Below are positions 45,304 through 54,236 of a stretch of DNA of 64,000 nt, piece after piece. A program made the translations under genes and the position numbers. The stretch's first letter is position 1; every line of letters starts with the position of its first letter. The notes beneath the pieces are model-generated. The model saw nothing but the letters and a program-made list of their open reading frames with translations. It ran no database searches and was not told the origin of the DNA. Source of the stretch: Nocardia sp. NRRL S-836 (GTDB taxonomy: Bacteria; Actinomycetota; Actinomycetes; Mycobacteriales; Pseudonocardiaceae). The stretch is taken from contig NZ_LGDY01000058.1 in assembly GCF_001279525.1 (NCBI RefSeq), forward strand, positions 80,916-144,915, in the 5' to 3' direction.

Positions 45304-46122
45304 TCATATGGCAGCGAGTGCGGCCACGGTGTGCGCGACGATCCGGTCCTGGGCCTCCGCACGCGGCACGGTCGGCACGCCGTCGCCCGGCTGCTCGCCG
45401 TAGTCGCCGAAGTAAGCGTGCACCGCGCCCGGTACGACCTCGAACCGGGTGTCCGCCGGCAGCAGCCGCCGCGAGCCGGCGATGTCGCGCGGGGTGGTGA
45501 ACCCGTCCCGCTCCCCCGAGATCGACCACGCCGTGAGCCCGCCGCGCCCGGAGAGGTCGTCCACCGGGTAGGACGCCCACAGCACCAGCCCGCGCACCGA
45601 CGGGTCCGCGAGCACGTCCCGGCCCGCGGCGACACCGCCCAGCGAGTGCCCGCCGACCGCCCAGCCCGGCACCTCCGGATGAGCGGCGCGCACCCCGGCC
45701 GTGCCCCCGCCCAGCAACGCGATGTTCAGCGGCTCCCTCACCACGACGACGAGAAACCCCTGCGCGGCAACGCGACGCAGCACCGGAACGTAGGCGCGGT
45801 AGTCGATCCGCGCACCGGGGTGGAACACCAGCCCGGCACGCACCGGGCCGTCCGGCCGCAGCACCGTGGAACCGTCCTCCGCGCGGGTGGCCGCGAACGG
45901 CTGGAGGTAGACCACCGGCACGAGCAGGACGACCGCCAGCGCCACCACGACCCACGACGGCACCCGCCGCCACAACGCCGGCCCGGCCCCCACGACGACA
46001 ACCACGCCGAGCAGCACCGGTTGCGCGGGGTGTCCCGCCGTCAACGGCCCCCAGCCAGCGACGAGCAGGACGAGCGGCACGAGCACGCAGGCGGCCGCGG
46101 CCAGCCGCCGCACCCAGGTCAC
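45304..46122 (-). CDS. Membrane-anchored alpha/beta hydrolase
   Basis: A 272-residue protein. Two N-terminal hydrophobic spans (residues about 8-30 and 37-70) anchor an alpha/beta hydrolase domain whose nucleophile elbow is GGHSLGGV near residue 165; HAYFGDYG near 240 may hold the catalytic His. The substrate is unknown. The GTG at 46122 overlaps the stop of the upstream membrane-protein gene (GTGA), so they form a pair. Confidence 0.78.
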   Translation of the reverse strand: MTWVRRLAAAACVLVPLVLLVAGWGPLTAGHPAQPVLLGVVVVVGAGPALWRRVPSWVVVALAVVLLVPVVYLQPFAATRAEDGSTVLRPDGPVRAGLVFHPGARIDYRAYVPVLRRVAAQGFLVVVVREPLNIALLGGGTAGVRAAHPEVPGWAVGGHSLGGVAAGRDVLADPSVRGLVLWASYPVDDLSGRGGLTAWSISGERDGFTTPRDIAGSRRLLPADTRFEVVPGAVHAYFGDYGEQPGDGVPTVPRAEAQDRIVAHTVAALAAI

Positions 46123-47117
46123 CGGCGGACCGGCCGGGTCATGCGCACACCCGCCCAGATCAGCAACGCGAGCACCGCCACCAGCAGGTACTCGATCAAC
46201 GGGATGCGCACCACCTCGTCGATCCGGCCGAGCCCGCGCCACGAGTAGACCGCGAGCGCCGCGACGACGAACGCGCCGCCGATCCACCACCGCGCCCGGA
46301 CGCTGAGCCCCACGCCGTGCATCTGGGTCAGCACGAAGATCGCCACGAACCCGAACAGGAACATCGGCCACACGCCGTCCGGCCCGGAGTTCATCACCGC
46401 GACCAGGGTGCCGTGCACGGCCACGAGCAGCTCCAGCGTCAGCGTCCACCACCGGTTCGTGTGCGCGCGGGTGAACATCAGGCTGCTCTGCACCAGCAGC
46501 AGGAACATGTAGAAGAACCCGATGAGGTGCCCGCTGGTCGACTCCATCGGGTGGTACCAGAACGTGTAGATCGCGGCCCAGCTGAACAGGTAGCCGTGGT
46601 AGCGGCGGGCGAACGCGACCACCTGCGCGGAGATCGGCGCCGACCAGGTCAGCACCAGGCCGCGGCGGCGGTTCTCCATCAGCAGCACCCACACGAGCAG
46701 CAGCACGACGGAACCCTGTGAGCTGAAGATCGACACGTCCTGCGCCAAGCCGTCGTAGAAGACCTGCGTCTGCAGTGCGTGCAACGCGATGAACCCGCCG
46801 TTGGCGGCCAGGGCGATCACGTTGATCCGGTGCAGACCGTCGGTGTAGCGCCGCACGCGGGTCTGCGCGTAGTAGATCAGCCACCACGACACCAGCTGGT
46901 GCGCGGCGTAGCCCAGCCAGGCGGACGCCCTGGTCCAGACGGTCGGGTCCGGCAGCTTCCAGTAGTACCAGGACGCACCCTGGTCGGGCAGCAGCTCGAC
47001 CCCGTGCAGCCGCTGGCCCAGCACCCACACCAGGCCCGTGAGCAGCGCACTTGCCGCCAGCCCCCACACGAGCACACCGCGAACGGGGCGCCGCACATCG
47101 TTCAGCATGCTGAGCAT
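46119..47117 (-). CDS. Polytopic membrane protein of unknown function
   Basis: A 332-residue protein with about nine membrane spans and several conserved-looking aromatic and His residues in loops (WYYWKL, FWYHPMES). I do not recognise the family. ATG 47117 is taken; ATG 47108 is equally possible and neither has a good ribosome-binding site. It is divergent from the molybdoenzyme operon across a short promoter with paired palindromes, and coupled to the hydrolase gene behind it. Confidence 0.7.
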   Translation of the reverse strand: MLSMLNDVRRPVRGVLVWGLAASALLTGLVWVLGQRLHGVELLPDQGASWYYWKLPDPTVWTRASAWLGYAAHQLVSWWLIYYAQTRVRRYTDGLHRINVIALAANGGFIALHALQTQVFYDGLAQDVSIFSSQGSVVLLLVWVLLMENRRRGLVLTWSAPISAQVVAFARRYHGYLFSWAAIYTFWYHPMESTSGHLIGFFYMFLLLVQSSLMFTRAHTNRWWTLTLELLVAVHGTLVAVMNSGPDGVWPMFLFGFVAIFVLTQMHGVGLSVRARWWIGGAFVVAALAVYSWRGLGRIDEVVRIPLIEYLLVAVLALLIWAGVRMTRPVRR

Positions 47118-47155
47118 TATGCACGGTTCGTCGTGATATGTTCAGCGCACTGAGC
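47101..47155. promoter_or_regulatory. Paired palindromes between the membrane-protein and iorA-like genes
   Basis: TTCAGCATGCTGAG (47101-47114) and TTCAGCGCACTGAG (47141-47154) match at 11 of 14 positions, are each dyad-symmetric, and start exactly 40 bases apart, about four helical turns. The second lies 20-33 bases before the IorA-type start. They are good candidates for the MarR-family regulator encoded at the end of that operon. Confidence 0.5.
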
Positions 47156-47173
47156 AACCGGGGAGGGATCGCG

Positions 47174-47647
47174 GTGGCCCGATATCTGTTGCGCGTCAAC
47201 GGTGAACGGCACGAGGTCGACGTCGAGGACGACACTCCCCTGCTGTGGGTGTTGCGCGACGAACTGGGCCTGACGGGGGTCAAGTACGGGTGCGGGGTCG
47301 GCCTGTGCGGCGCCTGCACGTCCCATGTGGACGGTCAGGCCGCGCGACCGTGCGTGCGCACCGCGGCCGACTCCGCGAAAGCACGGATCACGACGATCGA
47401 GGGGCTCTCCCGCGACGGGAACCACCCCGTGCAACGGGCGTGGCGCGAGCTCGACGTCGCCCAGTGCGGCTACTGCCAGCCCGGCCAGGTCATGGCCGCG
47501 GCGGCGTTGCTGGCCCGTGATCCCGATCCCGACGACGCGGCGATCGAGGAAGCGTTGCGCGACAACGTGTGCCGCTGCGGCAGCTACCCGCGCATCCGGG
47601 CGGCGGTGCGCCGGGCGAGCCGGATCATCCGCGAGGAGGAGCGGTGA
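47174..47647 (+). CDS. [2Fe-2S] small subunit of a molybdenum hydroxylase (IorA-like)
   Basis: A 157-residue iron-sulphur subunit of the xanthine-oxidase superfamily. The plant-type cluster ligands are in YGCGVGLCGACTSH plus a later ARPC, and the second cluster is in CGYCQPGQ and CRCGSYPRI. With the next gene it forms the two-subunit isoquinoline 1-oxidoreductase/aldehyde dehydrogenase type, lacking a FAD subunit. GTG 47174 is chosen because GGGAGGG lies 7 bases upstream; an ATG at 47138 would overlap the operator region. Its stop overlaps the large-subunit start. Confidence 0.88.
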   Translation: MARYLLRVNGERHEVDVEDDTPLLWVLRDELGLTGVKYGCGVGLCGACTSHVDGQAARPCVRTAADSAKARITTIEGLSRDGNHPVQRAWRELDVAQCGYCQPGQVMAAAALLARDPDPDDAAIEEALRDNVCRCGSYPRIRAAVRRASRIIREEER

Positions 47648-49680
47648 TCAGCAGGCGGACGTTGCTGCGTGGCGCGGGAGCGGGCGCACTGGTCGTGGCG
47701 GTGCCGGTGCCCGCGCTCGCCGAGCAGGACGCGTCCGGCCTGGCGCCCAACGTCTTCGTTCGGCTCGACGGCTCGGGCCGGATCACCGCGACGGTGCCCC
47801 GGCCGGACACCGGTCAGGGCGTGCGCACGGTCGTCGCGCTCATGGTCGCCGAGGAGCTCGCGGTCGGCACGGACGACGTCACGCTGGAGCAGGCCCACGG
47901 TGACACGGAACGCTTCGGCTCCCAGGCGGTGGCCAACTCGTCCTCGGTGCGGCAGCTCGCCACCCCGATCCGCACCGCCGCCGCGACCGCGCGCTGCCTG
48001 CTCGTCACCGCCGCGGCGCAGCGGTGGAACGTCCCGGTCGCCGAGTGCACCGCGGAGAACGGCGCGGTGCGCCACCCGCGCCGGGGCCGGGTGGCCTACC
48101 GGGCGCTCGTGCGGGCCGCGGCCGCGCTCGACCCCGCCACCGTGCCGGTCGAGCTGACGCCACCGGAACGCTGGCGGCTGCTGGGCAAGACCCGCGGCGG
48201 CCGGGTGGACGCCCGCGACATCGTCACCGGCCGCACTCGGTACGGCATCGACTCCCGGCCTCCCGGCGGGCTCGTCGCGGTCGTGGCCCGGCCGCCGTGG
48301 CTCGGCGCGGTGCCCGACACCATCGACGACACGGCGGCCCGCACGCTGCCGGGTGTGGTCGACGTCCTGCCGCTCACCGCGCCCGCGGAGGGCCAGGGCG
48401 GCGTCGCGGTCATCGCCAGGTCGACGCACCAGGCGTTGCGCGGCCGGGACGCGCTGCGGATCGCCTGGCGCGACGGCACTCCCGCCGCGGACAGCCGCGC
48501 GTGGCTCGCCGACCTGGAGGCCGCGCTGCCCGCGCGGAGCCCGATCGACGGCGTGCAGCGCGTCTTCCGGATGCCGTTGCTCGCCCACGCGCCGATGGAA
48601 CCGATGAACGCCACCGCGCACCTCCGGCCGGACGGGCTCACGGTGTGGGCGCCGACGCAGGACCCCGGCGGGCTGCGCACCCAGCTGGCCCGTCAGCTCG
48701 GCCTCCCGGTGGCGAGCGTGCGGGTGGAGCCGACGGCGTCCGGCGGTGCGTTCGGGCGGCGCATCGAGCCCGACCCGGTGCTCGAAGCGGTGGCCTGCTC
48801 ACGGCGCGCGGGGGCGCCGGTGCAGGTGCTGTGGACCCGTGCCGACGACATGCGCCACGACTCCTACCGGCCGATGTCCGTGCACCGGCTGACCGCGCAG
48901 GTCGGCGCCGACGGCATGCCCACGCGGCGTTCGCACGAGGTCGTCACGTGGCCGCTGTCGGTGCTGCCGGCGTTCGGCAACCCGGCGTTGATCAAGGCGA
49001 GCGGCGACCACTTCCCGTACACCGTGCCCGGCGACGTCACGGTCACCGTGCGGCCCGCGCCGCTGCGCACCGGGTTCTGGCGGGCGGTCTACGCCGGGCA
49101 GTTCCTGTACGCCGAGGAGAACTTCCTCAGCGAGCTCGGCACCCGTGGGGGCCTCGACCAGATCGCGTTGCGCCGGTCGCTGCTGCCGGCGGGGTCACGG
49201 CTGCACCGGGTGCTCGACACCGTTGCCGACCAGGCGCGGTGGAGCACGCCACCCGCAGCGGGCACCGCACGGGGTGTGGCCTGCCACGAGGACTACGGCT
49301 CGGCGATCGCGGTGGTCGCCGTCGCCGAACCGGCTTCGCACCGGGTGCTGCGGGTGCACGCCGCGGTCGACGTCGGCGTGGCGCTGCACCCATCCGGCGT
49401 CCGCGCCCAGGTCGAGGGGTGCGTGGTGGACGCGGTGTCCACTGTGCTCGGTGCGCAGATCACCGTGCGGGAGGGCCGGGTCGCGGAGTCGTCGTTCGGC
49501 GACTACCGGTGGGCGCGGATCGGGCAGACACCCGACGTCGACGTCGCGGTCGTGCAGACCAACGCCCCGCTCGGCGGTCTCGGCGAGCTCGCCTACCCGC
49601 CGGCGGCCGCAGCGATCTCCGCGGCACTCGCGGGTGGCAGCCCCGTGACCGGCCTGCCCTTCGGGACCGACGTGGGCTGA
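47644..49680 (+). CDS. Molybdopterin large subunit (IorB-like), Tat-exported
   Basis: A 678-residue catalytic subunit. A twin-arginine signal opens it (SRRTLLRGAGAGALVVA, residues 3-19), so the enzyme probably works outside the membrane; the small subunit would be co-exported. Molybdenum-cofactor-binding segments include ASGGAFGRR near residue 363, a Met/Gln-rich APMEPMNA near 318 and the terminal GLGELAYPPAAAA with the presumed catalytic Glu near 645. The oxidised substrate (N-heterocycle or aldehyde) cannot be told. GTG 47644 overlaps the upstream TGA. Confidence 0.85.
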   Translation: MISRRTLLRGAGAGALVVAVPVPALAEQDASGLAPNVFVRLDGSGRITATVPRPDTGQGVRTVVALMVAEELAVGTDDVTLEQAHGDTERFGSQAVANSSSVRQLATPIRTAAATARCLLVTAAAQRWNVPVAECTAENGAVRHPRRGRVAYRALVRAAAALDPATVPVELTPPERWRLLGKTRGGRVDARDIVTGRTRYGIDSRPPGGLVAVVARPPWLGAVPDTIDDTAARTLPGVVDVLPLTAPAEGQGGVAVIARSTHQALRGRDALRIAWRDGTPAADSRAWLADLEAALPARSPIDGVQRVFRMPLLAHAPMEPMNATAHLRPDGLTVWAPTQDPGGLRTQLARQLGLPVASVRVEPTASGGAFGRRIEPDPVLEAVACSRRAGAPVQVLWTRADDMRHDSYRPMSVHRLTAQVGADGMPTRRSHEVVTWPLSVLPAFGNPALIKASGDHFPYTVPGDVTVTVRPAPLRTGFWRAVYAGQFLYAEENFLSELGTRGGLDQIALRRSLLPAGSRLHRVLDTVADQARWSTPPAAGTARGVACHEDYGSAIAVVAVAEPASHRVLRVHAAVDVGVALHPSGVRAQVEGCVVDAVSTVLGAQITVREGRVAESSFGDYRWARIGQTPDVDVAVVQTNAPLGGLGELAYPPAAAAISAALAGGSPVTGLPFGTDVG

Positions 49681-49706
49681 TCGGGCGGATCTGGGATGAT
49701 GGGGCC

Positions 49707-50183
49707 GTGGCCGAGGGAGACGAGCTGGCGGTGGCGCACCGCCCGGACCAGGTGGGCGCGGACGTGGCCTCCTGGCCGACCGGCAGGCTCCTGTCGGTCG
49801 CGGCCCGCGTCGTCGAGAAGCGGTTCGACGACTTCCTGGCCGGTCGCGGCCTCACGCACGCCGGGATGATCACGTTGCACCACCTCGCGGACGGTCCGCG
49901 GTCGCAACGCGAGCTGGCCGTGCTGTGCCGGGTCACCGACCAGACCATGAGCCGCACCATCGAGCACCTCGACCGCGGCGGCCACGTCGTGCGCAGCCAG
50001 GACCCGCAGGACCGCAGGCGGACGTCGGTGAAGATCACCCCGGCCGGTCGCCGCGCACTGGCCGCCGCACGCCGCGAGGAACGCGAGTCGGACGCGCTGC
50101 TGGGCGCGGTGGACGACTACGAGCACTTCCGGCGACAGCTGATCGCACTGATCGCGGCGGCCAGCTCGCCCACCGCGGACTAG
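49707..50183 (+). CDS. MarR-family transcriptional regulator
   Basis: A 158-residue winged-helix regulator. The recognition region is [23 protein letters not shown] near residues 68-90 and the wing is [19 protein letters not shown], the classical MarR D-x-R-D/R pattern. It follows the molybdenum hydroxylase genes by 26 bases on the same strand. It probably senses their substrate and acts at the paired palindromes before iorA (inference). GTG 49707 is the best-placed start; the protein could start a few codons later. Confidence 0.85.
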   Translation: MAEGDELAVAHRPDQVGADVASWPTGRLLSVAARVVEKRFDDFLAGRGLTHAGMITLHHLADGPRSQRELAVLCRVTDQTMSRTIEHLDRGGHVVRSQDPQDRRRTSVKITPAGRRALAAARREERESDALLGAVDDYEHFRRQLIALIAAASSPTAD

Positions 50184-50290
50184 TCCGTGCGCTCCACGGC
50201 CGAATTCGGCGCGAAACTTCTTGCAACGCTTCCCGGTGCGCCCCGCCGCCTGGTACGACCAGTGCAGAACCCCTGCGGCAAGGAGACAAC

Positions 50291-51652
50291 GTGGTTTCCT
50301 CGGCTCTTCGCGTCCTGCTCACGGCCGTCCTGACCGTAGCGCTGTGCTCGCCCGTGCAAGGTCTTGCGGCACCGCCGGGCACCAGGGACGTCACCGTCAC
50401 CTTGTTCCAATGGCCGTTCGCCCGCGTGGCGTCGGAGTGCACCACCGTGCTGGGCCCCAAGGGCTACGGGTACGTGGAGGTCTCCCCCGCCACCGAGCAC
50501 GTCCAGGGTCCCCAGTGGTGGACCTCCTACCAGCCGGTCAGCTACCGGATCGCGGGCCGCCTCGGTGACGAGACCGCGTTCCGGAACATGGTCACGGCCT
50601 GCCACAACGCGGGCGTCAAGGTGATCGCCGACGCGGTGATCAACCACATGAGCGCGGGCTCCGGCACCGGCACCGGCGGCACCGGCTACTCGAAGTACAA
50701 CTACCCCGGCGTGTACAGCGACTGGGACTTCCACCCGTGCCGCTCGGCGATCAGCAACTACCAGGACCGCTACAACGTCCAGAACTGCGAGCTCGTCAAC
50801 CTGTCCGACCTGGACACCGGCAGCGAGTACGTGCGCGGTGCGATCGCCGGCTACCTGAACCGGCTGACCGGCATGGGCGTCGACGGGTTCCGCGTCGACG
50901 CGGCCAAGCACATCGCGGCCGCCGACCTGAGCGCCATCAAGGCGAAGCTCACCAACCCGAACGTCTTCTGGGTGCACGAGGTGATCTACGGCGCGGGCGA
51001 GGCGGTGCAGCCGGGCGAGTACACCGGGTCCGGTGACGTCGACGAGTTCCGCTACGCCTACGACCTCAAGCGGATCTTCGGCAACGAGAACCTGGCGTAC
51101 CTGCGGACCTTCGGCCAGTCGTGGGGTTTCCTGCCCAGCGGCCAGGCGCGGTCGTTCGTGGACAACTGGGACACCGAGCGCAACGGCTCGACGCTGTCCT
51201 ACAAGGACGGTTCGACCTACACGCTGGCCAACGTGTTCATGCTGGCGTGGAACTACGGCGCCCCGCAGGTCTACTCCGGCTACGAGTTCAGCGACAAGGA
51301 CGCGGGCGCGCCCGGCAGCTCGGTCTGCTACAGCGGCTGGAAGTGCCAGCACGCGTGGACGCAGATCGCGAACATGGTGGCGTTCCGCAACACCGTCGCC
51401 GGCACCGACGTGAACAACTGGTGGGACAACGGCTACGACGCCATCGCGTTCGGTCGTGGCAACAAGGGGTACGTGGCGATCAACCGGGAGACGTTCCCGG
51501 TCACGCACACGTTCCAGACCGCCCTGCCCGCCGGGAGCTACTGCAACGTGCAGGAGAACGGCTGCGTGCGCGTGAACGTGGACTCGAACGGCCGGTTCAC
51601 CGCGACGCTCGGCGCGGGCACGGCGCTCGCACTGCACGTCAACGCGAGGTAG
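50291..51652 (+). CDS. Secreted alpha-amylase (GH13)
   Basis: A 453-residue alpha-amylase cleaving internal alpha-1,4 bonds of starch. A signal peptide spans residues 1-27. The GH13 signatures are ADAVINH (region I, near 113), GFRVDAAKH (region II, nucleophile Asp near 202), WVHEVIYG (region III, acid/base Glu near 236) and FVDNWDTER (region IV, near 293). In region IV the usual His before the catalytic Asp is Trp. There is no starch-binding module. GTG 50291 has AGGAG 5 bases upstream. The upstream CTTGCAACG near 50219 resembles half of a MalR-type repeat. Confidence 0.9.
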   Translation: MVSSALRVLLTAVLTVALCSPVQGLAAPPGTRDVTVTLFQWPFARVASECTTVLGPKGYGYVEVSPATEHVQGPQWWTSYQPVSYRIAGRLGDETAFRNMVTACHNAGVKVIADAVINHMSAGSGTGTGGTGYSKYNYPGVYSDWDFHPCRSAISNYQDRYNVQNCELVNLSDLDTGSEYVRGAIAGYLNRLTGMGVDGFRVDAAKHIAAADLSAIKAKLTNPNVFWVHEVIYGAGEAVQPGEYTGSGDVDEFRYAYDLKRIFGNENLAYLRTFGQSWGFLPSGQARSFVDNWDTERNGSTLSYKDGSTYTLANVFMLAWNYGAPQVYSGYEFSDKDAGAPGSSVCYSGWKCQHAWTQIANMVAFRNTVAGTDVNNWWDNGYDAIAFGRGNKGYVAINRETFPVTHTFQTALPAGSYCNVQENGCVRVNVDSNGRFTATLGAGTALALHVNAR

Positions 51653-51667
51653 GCGCCGAGATGAGGT

Positions 51668-51704
51668 GGTGCCCGCCGCGGGAGCCTCGGCCGCGGCGGG
51701 CACC
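51668..51704. terminator. Bidirectional terminator between amylase and LacI genes
   Basis: GGTGCCCGCCGCGG at 51668-51681 and its exact complement at 51691-51704 form a 14-bp stem with a 9-base loop between the two convergent genes. Confidence 0.75.
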
Positions 51705-51706
51705 CC

Positions 51707-52738
51707 TCACGACCCGCAGGACTCCCTGACCACCAACCGGGTCGGCAGGACGGTGGGCTCCTCGCGGCCCCCGCCGGTGATCATGGCCATGATCGCCTTG
51801 GCCGCCGCGACGCCGAAGCCCGGCTTGTCCTGGGCCACCGTGGTCAGCGCCGGTTCGACCACGGCGGCGACCTCGATGTCGTCGAACCCGACCAGCGCCA
51901 GGTCCCGCGGCACCCGCAGGCCCGCGGCACGGGCGGCGAGCAGCGCGCCGACCGCCATCTCGTCGCTGGCCGCGAACACCGCCGTGGGTGGTTCGTCGAG
52001 CGCCAGAAGTCGTTGCATGGCAGCGGTTCCGCTGGCCCGGTAGAAGTCGCCGGCGACGACGTAGTCCTCGCGCACCGGCAGACCGGCGTCCCGCAGGCCC
52101 AGGCGGTAGCCGGCGACCCGGGCCGTGGCGGGCTGGTTGGTCCGCGGGCCGGTGATCGTGGCGATCCGGGTGTGGCCGAGCCCGGCTAGGTGGCCCGTGG
52201 CCATCCGCGCGCCGCCCGCGTTGTCCGACGTCACGTACGTCGCTTTGGGACCGTCGACGGCCACGTCCACCGCCACGCACGGAACCCCCGACTGCGCGAA
52301 GGCCTCGAACGCCGCCGCGTCGGAGCCGCTGTCGATCAGGACCAGGCCACCGAGGTGGTGGCGGCGGGTCATGTTCACGTACCCGACCGGGTCCGCGAGC
52401 GACGCGCCGACCTCGCGGGCGTCGCCGCTGGTCGCCAGCATCAGCAGGTGGTAGCCGTGCGCGCTGAGCGCGGACTTCAACCCGATCAGCAGGTCCTGCA
52501 GGTACGGGTGCCGCCAGCCGGGCCTGCGATGGTCGGTGTCCCAGACCAGCCCGATCATCGTGGACTGCTTCGTCGACAGCGCCCGCGCGGACTCGTTCGG
52601 TTGGTAGCCCAGCTCTTTCGCGACCCGCAGCACCCGTGCACGCGTTTCCTCGTTGACCGTTTCCGGCTGGTTGAAGACGCGCGACACCGTCGCCACGGAC
52701 ACCCCGCAGAGCTGGGCGATCTCACGCCCGGTCGCCAT
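51707..52738 (-). CDS. LacI-family transcriptional regulator
   Basis: A 343-residue repressor. The helix-turn-helix and hinge are at the N-terminus (REIAQLCGVSVATVSRVF, then NESARALSTKQ), followed by a periplasmic-binding-protein-like sugar domain ending in FDDIEVAAVVEPALTTV. It is convergent with the amylase gene and divergent from the sugar ABC transporter operon, so it probably controls that operon and perhaps the amylase. Its promoter carries a LacI-type site. Confidence 0.9.
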   Translation of the reverse strand: MATGREIAQLCGVSVATVSRVFNQPETVNEETRARVLRVAKELGYQPNESARALSTKQSTMIGLVWDTDHRRPGWRHPYLQDLLIGLKSALSAHGYHLLMLATSGDAREVGASLADPVGYVNMTRRHHLGGLVLIDSGSDAAAFEAFAQSGVPCVAVDVAVDGPKATYVTSDNAGGARMATGHLAGLGHTRIATITGPRTNQPATARVAGYRLGLRDAGLPVREDYVVAGDFYRASGTAAMQRLLALDEPPTAVFAASDEMAVGALLAARAAGLRVPRDLALVGFDDIEVAAVVEPALTTVAQDKPGFGVAAAKAIMAMITGGGREEPTVLPTRLVVRESCGS

Positions 52739-52756
52739 CGGCCCCTCCGTTTCACC

Positions 52757-52768
52757 GTAAGCGGTTAC
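52757..52768. promoter_or_regulatory. LacI-type operator before the LacI gene
   Basis: GTAAGCGGTTAC is a 12-base near-palindrome of the LacI operator form, 19-30 bases before the regulator start and in the divergent region shared with the ABC transporter operon. Autoregulation and control of the transporter are likely. Confidence 0.5.
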
Positions 52769-52970
52769 ATCACGGTACGAGCAGTGCTTTCCCTAGTCAA
52801 ACGGGTGTCGAAGTTGATCTGTTTATTGTTTTGTAACTTGACGTCCACCGCGTAACCCCGCTGTCATAGGCGCCACACATCTTCGGCCGGCAGTTCCGCA
52901 CAACGCCGGTTCAGCGCACCCGGACCACTTTTCTCTTCAGCGCGCCCAAAATTCGACGGAGGCCCTGTAA

Positions 52971-54227
52971 ATGCGCCCCAAAGCACTCGCCCTCGGCTGT
53001 GCCGTGCTGGCGACCGCCGTGGTGCTCAGCGGTTGCGGCAGCAGCACCGCGGGCGGCGGCAAGACCAAGCTGACCATCGGCCTGTTCGGCAACTTCGGTT
53101 ACGCCGAGCTGCTCAAGGAGTACGCGAGCACGCACCCGGACGTCGAGATCAGCGACCGCACCGCGTCCTACTCCGACCACCACAAGAACCTCGCCGCGCA
53201 CCTCGCCACCAACAGCGGGGCGGCGGACATCGAGGCGGTCGACACCGGCTACGTCAACCAGTTCAAGGCCACGCCGGACAAGTTCGTCGACCTCAACACC
53301 AAGGGCGGCGACCAGCTGAAGGAACGCTGGCTGCCGTGGAAGTGGGAGGGCTCGCTCAGCAAGGACGGCAAGCAGATCGGCTACGGCACCGACATCGGCG
53401 GCCTCGCCATCTGCTACCGCCGCGACCTGCTGCAGAACGCCGGCCTGCCCGCCGACCGCGACCAGGTCGCCGCGCTGTGGCCGACCTGGCAGGACTTCAT
53501 GGCCGCCGGCAAGAGGTTCCAGGAGAAGGCGCCCGAGGGCGTGAAGTGGTTCGACGGCGGCCCGACCGTGCTGAACGCGATCGTCGGCCAGGCGTCCGTC
53601 GGCTACTACGACAGGTCCGACAAGATCGTCGTCGGGGAGAACAAGGAGATCAAAGCGGCCTGGGACCTCGTGGTCGACGGCGTGCAGTCCGGTCTCTCGT
53701 CGAAGCTGCTGTACTCCACGCCCGTCTGGAACACCGGGTTCAAGCAGGGCCAGTTCGCGACCGTGACGTGCCCCGCCTGGCAGATGGCCAAGATCAAGGA
53801 CCAGGCCGGTCCGGAGGCCGCGGGCAAGTGGGACGTCACGTCGGTGCCCGGCGGTGGCGGCAACTGGGGCGGCTCGTACCTCACGGTTCCCAAGTCCGGC
53901 AAGAACGTCGACAAGGCCGTCGAGCTGGCCGCGTGGCTGACCGCGCCCGAGCAGCAGGCCAAGGTGTTCAAGAGCGCCGGGCTGCTGCCGTCGATCCCGA
54001 AGCTCTACGACGACCCGTCGATCGTGGACTACAAGAACCCGTACTTCAACGACGCGCCGATCGGCAAGCTCTTCACCGACGCCGCGAAGAAGCTGAACCC
54101 GCAGTACCAGGGCCCGAAGGCCGGTGACATCCAGACCGCGATCGGCAACGCGATGCAGCGCGTCGAGCAGGGCAAGCAGAACGGCGAGGACTCGTGGCGC
54201 CAGTTCGTCGGCGACGTCCAGAAGTGA
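52971..54227 (+). CDS. Sugar ABC transporter substrate-binding lipoprotein (CebE-like)
   Basis: A 418-residue extracellular solute-binding protein of family 1. A lipoprotein signal with lipobox VLSGC (Cys near residue 22) anchors it to the outer membrane face. Trp-rich stretches (RWLPWKWEG, GGGGNWGGSY) are typical of oligosaccharide binders. It heads an operon with two permeases and a beta-glucosidase, so cello-oligosaccharides or another beta-glucoside are the likely cargo. The ATG has GGAGG 9 bases upstream. No ATPase gene is present; a shared MsiK-type ATPase elsewhere is expected. Confidence 0.88.
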   Translation: MRPKALALGCAVLATAVVLSGCGSSTAGGGKTKLTIGLFGNFGYAELLKEYASTHPDVEISDRTASYSDHHKNLAAHLATNSGAADIEAVDTGYVNQFKATPDKFVDLNTKGGDQLKERWLPWKWEGSLSKDGKQIGYGTDIGGLAICYRRDLLQNAGLPADRDQVAALWPTWQDFMAAGKRFQEKAPEGVKWFDGGPTVLNAIVGQASVGYYDRSDKIVVGENKEIKAAWDLVVDGVQSGLSSKLLYSTPVWNTGFKQGQFATVTCPAWQMAKIKDQAGPEAAGKWDVTSVPGGGGNWGGSYLTVPKSGKNVDKAVELAAWLTAPEQQAKVFKSAGLLPSIPKLYDDPSIVDYKNPYFNDAPIGKLFTDAAKKLNPQYQGPKAGDIQTAIGNAMQRVEQGKQNGEDSWRQFVGDVQK

Positions 54228-54236
54228 CGGCCTGAC

